NCBI GenBank assembly: GCA_001970955.1
Contig: MPUH01000812.1
Span: forward strand, 1-33,628
DNA: 33,628 nucleotides
Source of the DNA: Stentor coeruleus
Taxonomy: Eukaryota; Ciliophora; Heterotrichea; Heterotrichida; Stentoridae
Reading direction: 5' to 3'
The first letter of the stretch is position 1. Each line of letters opens with the position of its first letter. A program made the position numbers and the translations under genes. The notes beneath the pieces were generated by a model. It saw only the letters and a program-made list of their open reading frames with translations. It was not told the DNA's origin and did not search any database. Positions 26,815-33,628 of this stretch are shown here, in pieces.

Positions 26815-27876
26815 TTATAGGGTGGCTTGAAAAAAAAAATTAACAGGAGAAAGTTGGAAAATTAGATTTGGTTAAGTTTAAATAGATAGAAAATAATTGT
26901 TTGGTTTTATGATATTTTAGATTTAAGACTATTTTGTTTAGGGAAGGGTAAAAATAGGATTTAATTAAAATTAATGATATTGTTGTGAATAATAAGAGCA
27001 AACTAGATTTTTCTCTTTTATTTTACACTATAGCAATTAATGTACACTAATTTATTAATAAATAGACAATAAAACTTTTTTTCTAGAGTATTATTTATAT
27101 TTAATATGCATAATTAATTAGGTTTTAAATGATTTTACATTTGATTTGAGTCATATATTTTCATAAAGTTTACATAACCTCTTTTAGTCTGAAAATTTTT
27201 AGTAAAACTTTTTTGCTGTACAATATCATAATAGGGTCTATATTAAATAAATAATATAAGAAGACTAGATAAAATTCATGAATTCGTGCATAAAAAAGCT
27301 TAAGAAAGCTTAAAAACTGTCACAAATTTATGTACTGCCTTATCCTATTCCCAACTGAATTATAGTTTCTATACTCAAAAAATAATGATTCCAATTATAT
27401 AAGTATCACGATTAATTTCAGCAAATCCAAAAACAACTTTTTAAATTTTAAAATCTAAGTTTAAATATTTGAATTTAATCCACACAAGCTGGGTATTTAA
27501 CTTTAATGTAAAAAAATAATCTTTTATACCAGTAGAAAATTATCTTATACTCATCTAAGAATTTCTTGACTCTAGTCCCCAAGTAACAATTTTAATTCTA
27601 GATAACAAGTCAGAAATATATGCTTATTTATTATATAAACCCCTAAACTAAATATAAAAATCAATTAAAAGATTTAAAAACATACTAATCTATTGTGTAA
27701 CTTAACAAGTTTTTAAATGAAACAACCATAAAATCATATATTCCTATTAAAAACCCTAATCTTATGCTTCCTTTATCTAAAAAACCAAATAATTCTCAAT
27801 CTTAAAACAAAAATCCTCAATCATATCACTCCAAGTATTCCACATCTAATCGATATTATTTACATTAGAAAATAAT
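26815..27876. other. Intergenic region between divergent genes
   Basis: About 1.06 kb between the ANTH gene (-) and an unknown gene (+), so it holds both upstream regions. It is AT-rich, with short A and T runs. I see no gene or structured RNA. Confidence 0.45.
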
Positions 27877-28347
27877 ATGAGAAAAAACCGAACAAATTCA
27901 GCTAACAACACAGCTTATTTTATTTACAAAGATATCATGGAAATTCCTAAACAATACATTCACATCCCTAAAAATTTTTCCAAAGTTTCTCCACTGCGCA
28001 ATATCAAAATTCTCAAAGAAATAAGCCATTCACACAATTCCAGTTTTTCAACTCATATAGAAATTCCAAAACAAATACCTAATTTCCCTAATCTAGACAA
28101 TTGTTATATGAAAATACTTAAAAAAGCAACCCAAAATAAAGAAAACTTTAAAATCCGTCATTTAAGTGTTCAAAAACAAAGAATCCTTTCAGAAATCCCT
28201 GAAGTCCCTCCTTCAGCATTCAAGATGGTAGAAGAAGAGAGTCTTAATAGTTATAAGACTACACAATTAAAAATCAAAAGCTTGACGAAAAACAAATTGC
28301 CGCCTAGCATTTCGAAGTACAAAAAGGAAAAAAGCTTTGATATTTGA
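27877..28347 (+). CDS. Unknown basic protein
   Basis: A 156-residue Lys/Ile/Pro/Ser-rich protein without membrane segments or a recognised domain. It contains three similar short elements, MEIPKQYIHIPK, IEIPKQIPNFP and SEIPEVPPSAF, suggesting a repeated I/EIPxx linear motif. The stop is TGA, and reading through it would run only to TAA in the next gene's 5' end, so TGA is a true stop. The next gene starts 31 nt later on the same strand; no 15/16-nt intron joins them. Possibly a ciliate-specific protein. Confidence 0.7.
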   Translation: MRKNRTNSANNTAYFIYKDIMEIPKQYIHIPKNFSKVSPLRNIKILKEISHSHNSSFSTHIEIPKQIPNFPNLDNCYMKILKKATQNKENFKIRHLSVQKQRILSEIPEVPPSAFKMVEEESLNSYKTTQLKIKSLTKNKLPPSISKYKKEKSFDI

Positions 28348-28378
28348 ATTCTTCATAACGTAATATTTTATTTAAATA

Positions 28379-30025
28379 ATGGAAAAAATAGCGCCAGATA
28401 CAACAAGAGCTAAAATTGTTCCTTTAGCTAGAAAAAAACTATTAGCTCAAGCTTTGTTTAAAGATAGTCCTTCAAAAGCTTCAATAAAACAAAGGAAGTT
28501 TACTCAACATTCAGTAAATACTTCTTTTTCTAAGAAAGAAAACATAAGTAAAGCTGATGGTTTTTATAGTATGACAGTCTCTCCACTAAGAAATAAAGAT
28601 ATAAATAAAGAAGATGCACTACTTAAATGTCAGGTTATACATAAAAATGACAAAAATCTGAATGGTATTCATTCTAATAATGGTTTACAAGAAATTTTGA
28701 TTAAGCTTTGGAAATGCAGCAAAATGAATCTTGAACTTGATAATATGCTTAAATTTGAAATAGAGAGGAATTATTTTTCTTTTAAATTCCAAGATGAACA
28801 CCCAAAACTTATTAATTTCCTCACAGAACTTAATGTGTATTTACAAAACCACTCCTCGTTCCCTGGCCATCTTTTTCCATATTTAGAAGAAATCATATGC
28901 AGTATTGAGCTAATTTTTCCTTTAATCCACCCGACGATGATTGTTTTTGAAGCAGAGTGTTTATTATCTTTGGCAATAAGCAGATTTTCATTGAAAAAAA
29001 TTAAAGCAATGAGGAAAATCGTTAGACCTGGAATTGAAGCTAAAAGCATATCTTGGGCTTTTTTGCTTATTATTAGTGAAATTGATGAGAATTTGCTAGC
29101 TAATATTAAAAAATTTGAAGAGAGGCCTTGGGATTTGTTAATCGAGTATACATCAAACCCAGGTCAAGTTGTTCAACAAATCAGAAAATTCCCTGAATGT
29201 TGTCGTTTAGGCAAGCTTAACAAAAGTAATTTTTATCTAGGAACCCTTCAAAAAAGCGAGTCAATTGTAACAAAATTTAAAGACGATATTTTTGAAGAAG
29301 GACTTTTAGAGCTTAGTCAATTTCTAATAGAACTTTTTGCTTTCCATAATATACTATGCAAAACTATCACCCATGAAAATAAAAATCGCTTTTTACGTTC
29401 ACAAACCCCATCTGACTATTCCTGTAATTCTGAAAGATCATCAACTCCACAAAAAACTATTACAAAAGTACCTAAATTAGCTTTAACCAATTCAAATACT
29501 AATTTTTTTACCGATTCATCAGGTCAAAGCAATCTTCAAATTCCAGATGCTTCCTATATTAAAGTTAGAAAACTAAGAAGTTCAAACTCTTCATCTAGGG
29601 TTTCTCCAAGAAGAAATAATGATAATGAGAGAAAAACTCAATTCCTTCAAGAATCTCGATTTAATAAACGTATTGTTGATGCTTTAATAGCTGAAATAGC
29701 TGGGAAAATGAAATGTGAACCTGATTATTTAGAAGAACTTAAAATTCAAGATTGGGAAAAATATCTAAGCTTTAAAGAAGAATTTATTGAAATACATAAA
29801 GATGCATGGGTTATAGAAAGCATTAAGAAAATTGAAAAATCAGAATTGTTTGATTATAATTTTTATAAAGAGACGAGCGATGGAAAGGAGGAGAAGGTTA
29901 GAGAAGAAGATTTAAAATTGATTGAGATTAAAAAAGCTGCGTTTTTTTCCTATGTTAGCAATGCACAACTTGTTAGACAAATTTTGGAGAAAGCAAAACA
30001 AGATAGTCTTGAAGTTAGGGCATAG
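28379..30025 (+). CDS. Unknown 548-residue protein
   Basis: A single-exon protein. Residues 1-85 are basic and Ser-rich. Residues about 95-330 are a helical, hydrophobic-patterned region (QEILIKLWKCSKMNLELDNML, FLTELNVYLQNHSSFPGHLFPYLEEI, LIYTSNPGQVV-like turns) that looks like a folded helical-repeat or armadillo-like domain. Residues about 345-430 are a Ser/Asn-rich linker. Residues about 435-548 are charged helices including DYLEELKIQDWEKYLSFKEEFIEIHKDAW. There are no catalytic motifs. I do not recognise a family. It lies 31 nt downstream of another unknown gene on the same strand. Confidence 0.82.
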   Translation: MEKIAPDTTRAKIVPLARKKLLAQALFKDSPSKASIKQRKFTQHSVNTSFSKKENISKADGFYSMTVSPLRNKDINKEDALLKCQVIHKNDKNLNGIHSNNGLQEILIKLWKCSKMNLELDNMLKFEIERNYFSFKFQDEHPKLINFLTELNVYLQNHSSFPGHLFPYLEEIICSIELIFPLIHPTMIVFEAECLLSLAISRFSLKKIKAMRKIVRPGIEAKSISWAFLLIISEIDENLLANIKKFEERPWDLLIEYTSNPGQVVQQIRKFPECCRLGKLNKSNFYLGTLQKSESIVTKFKDDIFEEGLLELSQFLIELFAFHNILCKTITHENKNRFLRSQTPSDYSCNSERSSTPQKTITKVPKLALTNSNTNFFTDSSGQSNLQIPDASYIKVRKLRSSNSSSRVSPRRNNDNERKTQFLQESRFNKRIVDALIAEIAGKMKCEPDYLEELKIQDWEKYLSFKEEFIEIHKDAWVIESIKKIEKSELFDYNFYKETSDGKEEKVREEDLKLIEIKKAAFFSYVSNAQLVRQILEKAKQDSLEVRA

Positions 30026-31066
30026 TTAAAATTGTTTTATAATTATGATTATCAATAGTTTTTTTTTACTTAATATTGATTAGCTTCTTGAGAAATGAGT
30101 TATTGTAATATGAAACTTGTTTATACTGAAGGACACTTTCAGTTAAAATTGATTTTGTGTTAGATTTTACTATCAGCTTCAAGTTCATATAGGATTATGG
30201 TAAATTCTTTAGTATGTTTTACTTATAATTGCATAAGATTCACTTTAATCTAATCATATTTATAAAGCAATTTTCTTTGATAGGTAGGCTTAAAGTGTAA
30301 AACAAAACTCGGAATAATGATGGGTTAAAGTAAAAAGTTTTTTGAAATAGGAAATATCACTCCAGGAATTGATAATAAAAGGATCTAGGATTTTATAACT
30401 ATATTATGTGTTTTATTATACATACAATGCTTATTAATAAAGTTAGTGTATAAATATTTTTTGTTTACAATATGATAATAGTTTACAAGTAATGCATTTA
30501 TATGCGATGCTTACCTTTAAAAGCTTTGAAAACTGATCTTTTTGTTAGTGCTGATCCAGTAGATTATTATCACTTTATAAAACTTAAACTTCGCCCTTTA
30601 TAAGCTTGAAAATTATTTTTAAGCTAAAACTATGAACTTACAATTTACCTAAAAGCTATACTTAAATAAGGTTATTTTGTTTTCAAATCAACAAAAGTAC
30701 TTATTTTTAGCCAAAAGCTCAAAGAGGAAAAATAGTTCATATCATATTTTATAGTAGCTTGATGCTAGGCTTAAGCCAGTTTTTCCATATTTAACAGCCA
30801 CTAAATAGGAAACACTGAATTCAAAAAAAAAGCATATAATATTTTTCTCCAAAGGCTTGCATAAAGTAAAAAAACAATGTTTTTACCTTTTTCAATCATC
30901 ATTCTTGACGACAACAAAAATTATATTTTCTCTTATAAAAAACTAAGGCAATTCGATTTAACCGCTTTAGGAATACTTAGATAATTGACTAATGATATTT
31001 ATTTGTTTAGATTTTGTATTTATCATGCATATATCTTGAAATATCTAACCATTAATAAACATTTAA
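30026..31066. other. Intergenic region
   Basis: About 1.04 kb of AT-rich sequence upstream of the kinase gene. A U1-like 10-mer (GATGCTTACC, near 30506) is present but without a recognisable snRNA fold or Sm site. I see no gene. Confidence 0.45.
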
Positions 31067-32503
31067 ATGGGCTGTGGAATCGCACAAACGAAATCAAAAA
31101 GTCTAAACAGGCTTAGAAAGAGAAGTACTGAAGTATCTTTATCCCCTGAGATCTTTTTCAGTGTTGTGAGTACAAGGAACTTCAAAGAATACATCACTAT
31201 AAAAACATTGGGTGCAGGAGCATTTTCCGAAGTAATGCTTGCTATCCATTTACCAACACAACAAAAGAGAGCATTAAAAATCATAAAAAAGCTTCATCTC
31301 AGCACACAACAACTTAGTAAAGATTACAAAGTCACTGAAATGGAAATCCTAAGAAAAATTGATCATCCAAACATTGTTAAAGCTTTTGAAGTTTTCGAAG
31401 ATGCTGATAATTTTTTTCTTCCACTTGAATACGCTGAAGGAGGAAACTTGCTTAAAAAACTCTCAAATAATAAGAAAATAGAAGAAAGTACTTTAGCTCA
31501 AATAATGTACCAATTGCTTTCTGGTGTGGCTTATTATCAAAGTAAAAACATTGTGCACAGAGATTTGAAACTAGATAATATTGTTCTAGAATCAGATAAT
31601 AATTGGAATATAAAAATAGTAGATTTTGGGAATGCTTGCATACAAGATCCAATTCATGGGACTTCAGGAATCTTTGGCACTGCATATTACTTAGCACCTG
31701 AGATGCTATTAGGAGCATATAATGAAAAAGTAGATATATGGAGCTGTGGGATAATATTATATATTCTTTTAACATCAAAGACACCTTATTATGGAAAAAA
31801 TGCAATGGAAATTAAGGAACAGGTTCTATTAAATCCATTCAAACCAACAAAAGATAATTTTCTAGGATCCAGTTTGCTTCTTTTAGATTTTGCTGAAAAT
31901 CTTTTGAAAATTAATTCGAAAGAAAGAATTTCTGCTAAAGATGCTTTAAAACATCCATGGATACTGTTACATACCTCTAGAAATATTGATGAACCATTAC
32001 CTAATACTATAAATACATACCCAAAAAGTAAATTTGTACAAGGAGTTTTAATGTATATTATCACTTGTCTGGTGAATAGTTGTAGTAAAAGTTCTCTTGC
32101 AGAGAAATTTAGATCAATTGATAAAAACGGAAATGGAATAATTGAAAAAGATGAGCTAACAATTGAATTATTAAAAGATCACACAAACGAAGAAAGTAAG
32201 CAGTTATGCTCAAAAATTTTCAATGAATTTGATTATAAAAAAGTTGAATCTATTAGTTATACTGAGTTTTTAATGGCTTTTTCTGATTTAAAAGTTCTTT
32301 TAACCAGAGAATTAATTGGTGGGGCTTTCGAAAAATTTGACAAAATGAAGTGTGGAAAAATTACATTAGAAAATATTGAAAATATAATAGGCGTATTAGG
32401 AGAAAGTACATTTGAAGACCAAAAAATAAAGGATGCTCTAGATGGAAACAAGTATATTAATAAACAAGAGTTCATTATGATTATTGAGTCTATGATTCAA
32501 TAA
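31067..32503 (+). CDS. Calcium-dependent protein kinase (CDPK-like), acylated
   Basis: A 478-residue kinase with an EF-hand region. The N-terminus MGCGIAQ fits myristoylation at Gly2 plus palmitoylation at Cys3, so membrane attachment is likely. The kinase domain (about 43-299) is complete: glycine loop GAGAFSEV (49-56), Lys71, HRDLKLDN (164-171), DFG (186-188), APE (210-212). A junction segment (about 305-340) leads to the EF-hand lobe. EF1 (352-363, DKNGNGIIEKDE) is canonical. EF2 (from D389), EF3 (from D425) and EF4 (from D459) lack several ligand residues, so only one good calcium site is expected. CDPKs are typical of ciliates, apicomplexans and plants. Single exon. Confidence 0.92.
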   Translation: MGCGIAQTKSKSLNRLRKRSTEVSLSPEIFFSVVSTRNFKEYITIKTLGAGAFSEVMLAIHLPTQQKRALKIIKKLHLSTQQLSKDYKVTEMEILRKIDHPNIVKAFEVFEDADNFFLPLEYAEGGNLLKKLSNNKKIEESTLAQIMYQLLSGVAYYQSKNIVHRDLKLDNIVLESDNNWNIKIVDFGNACIQDPIHGTSGIFGTAYYLAPEMLLGAYNEKVDIWSCGIILYILLTSKTPYYGKNAMEIKEQVLLNPFKPTKDNFLGSSLLLLDFAENLLKINSKERISAKDALKHPWILLHTSRNIDEPLPNTINTYPKSKFVQGVLMYIITCLVNSCSKSSLAEKFRSIDKNGNGIIEKDELTIELLKDHTNEESKQLCSKIFNEFDYKKVESISYTEFLMAFSDLKVLLTRELIGGAFEKFDKMKCGKITLENIENIIGVLGESTFEDQKIKDALDGNKYINKQEFIMIIESMIQ

Positions 32504-33565
32504 CAACATTTACAATAATTTATCGAAAATTCAATGTTATTCTTTATTATATTTATATTTATTATCTATAAAGTTATGCCAATCTTAATTTATTATATAT
32601 GCATAATAACTCATCTTCGATTTTAGTTATTTTTTAGTGAGTCATTGTGAAGCTTATTTATAAAAAAAAAATTCCCATTTGAAATAATAAATCAAAATTT
32701 ATAAGCAATTTAATTATGAATTTATTAGTAATAATGACGTAAATATTCAAATCTTTGAATGTAGGCAATTACATTGATTATCTTTTATTAAGTAAATATT
32801 TTTTCTGATACAATTATTAGTTAGTTAAAAGTNTTAGTTAGTTAAAAGTATCCTCAACAAGTCAATAGGTAAAGGTGAAACACAAAAAAATAGTATGGTG
32901 AAGCTTTTGTATTTTAGATGCAAATTAATTTTTGAACTTAAATCCTTTAAAATGCAAAATCCAAATCTATTTAATTTCTAAACCCATACACAATATTATT
33001 CTTTTCCTGTAATAATCAAAATAACTCAACTTTAAATTTCCTTAAAGGATGAAAACCTTTTCTACTTTTAAATATATATATTTAGCATTACAAATTTTCT
33101 AAAATTAAGCATAGAGTTACCTAAAATTACATACAATACAACTTAAATTTATATTCAGAAAACAACTTAAATATTCTTTCACTTTTCATAAACTTTCTTA
33201 AAAAGAAGATTATTATTATAATTTGTATTATATGAATATATATCAATTTCTCATACTTAGTATAAACTTTTTCAATTTTAAAATTAAAACTCTTTATCAT
33301 ATTTTTTTATCCCTTCTATTATTACAGTTTTTAAATATAGATAATTCACTTCACTCAATACATTACTATATAATAAATATTTGATAAGATACTAAAGCAT
33401 TTTCAATAACATTATATTTCAATAATTATTGAATTTTCTAGATAAGTTAACATTATCAAAGAAACTACGATAAAATTGGAATATTCACTATAGCCTTATC
33501 AAAATTTGAATAAAATTTTTGTTTTGCTATATATTAAGCCTTGAGCTAGAGTTTTGTTGAAATAA
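32504..33565. other. Intergenic region with a small assembly join
   Basis: About 1.06 kb of AT-rich sequence after the kinase gene, with the duplicated N join at 32817-32849. I see no gene or structured RNA. Confidence 0.45.
32817..32849. repeat. 16-nt direct duplication around a single N
   Basis: TTAGTTAGTTAAAAGT occurs at 32817-32832 and again at 32834-32849, with the N at 32833 between. It is the shortest of the six joins of this kind. Confidence 0.88.
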
Positions 33566-33628
33566 ATGGTTAGAGCTTATTTGAATTCATCGCTGCCTTA
33601 TTATCTTAACTCAGTAATTGTTGTATTT
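33566..33628 (+). CDS. Possible 5' end of a gene running off the window
   Basis: ATG at 33566 in the context AATAAATGG, the same as several supported starts here, opens a frame that stays open for 21 codons to the edge (MVRAYLNSSLPYYLNSVIVV…). Codon use (GCT, TCG, CTG, CCT) is richer in GC than the preceding intergenic DNA. It is too short to name. A GTAATT within it could also begin an intron. Confidence 0.4.
   Translation, partial: MVRAYLNSSLPYYLNSVIVVF

Noticed and set aside
28348..28378. Fusion of the genes at 27877 and 28379 through a tiny intron
   Set aside because: The 31-nt spacer has a GTAATA, but no AG at 15 or 16 nt and no joining that restores a single frame.
30500..30560. U1 snRNA-like 5' end (GATGCTTACC)
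   Set aside because: No stem-loops, Sm site or GC-rich body follow; the match to the U1 5' end is too short to count.

Overview
This window looks like macronuclear DNA of a heterotrich ciliate, most likely Stentor coeruleus or a close relative. The evidence is internal. Nine introns of exactly 15 nt and one of 16 nt restore otherwise broken reading frames. All ten start with GT, end with AG and carry an A six bases from the 3' end (position 10 of the 15-mers). TAA, TAG and TGA all act as stops, so the code is standard; this argues against Blepharisma, which reads TGA as Trp. The DNA is AT-rich, 5' leaders look short, and the genes are eukaryotic (SF-assemblin, SKP1, PIG-L, UTP23, CDPK, initiator tRNA-Met).

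Layout, left to right: the 3' end of a partial gene (1-135); a bromodomain protein (-); a three-exon coiled-coil protein (-); initiator tRNA-Met; a long empty stretch; a C2H2 zinc-finger protein; a PP2C phosphatase whose 3' end is broken by an assembly join; a 60-residue, probably myristoylated protein; a small coiled-coil protein; SF-assemblin convergent with a PX protein, the two stop codons overlapping in one CTAG; a membrane-anchored protein with two C-terminal PAM2-like motifs (-); an acidic nuclear-type protein; a mitochondrial RsfS/MALSU1-type factor; an acylated ankyrin protein and an unknown basic protein (-, 7 nt apart); an EXD3/Mut-7-like exonuclease with zinc knuckles, followed 25 nt later by PIG-L; SKP1 (-); a CRAL-TRIO protein; UTP23 (-); a coiled-coil protein; a probable CFAP144-type ciliary protein; an AP180/CALM-type ANTH adaptor (-); two unknown genes in tandem; a CDPK-like kinase; and a possible gene start at the right edge.

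The genes do not form one pathway; this is ordinary compact eukaryotic housekeeping, cytoskeletal and signalling content. Several genes become complete only after splicing: the coiled-coil gene at 1079-2494, the RsfS-like gene, the exonuclease, the CRAL-TRIO gene, UTP23 and the CFAP144-like gene.

The most unusual signal is in UTP23. One of its introns cannot be a 15/16-nt GT-AG intron. A 40-nt segment with AT-AC ends, the start ATATCC and an exact TTCCTTAAC branch-site match resembles a minor (U12-type) intron. Removing it gives a protein that aligns without gaps to my recollection of human UTP23. Six single N characters each sit between near-identical direct copies and are almost certainly unresolved contig overlaps, not biology.
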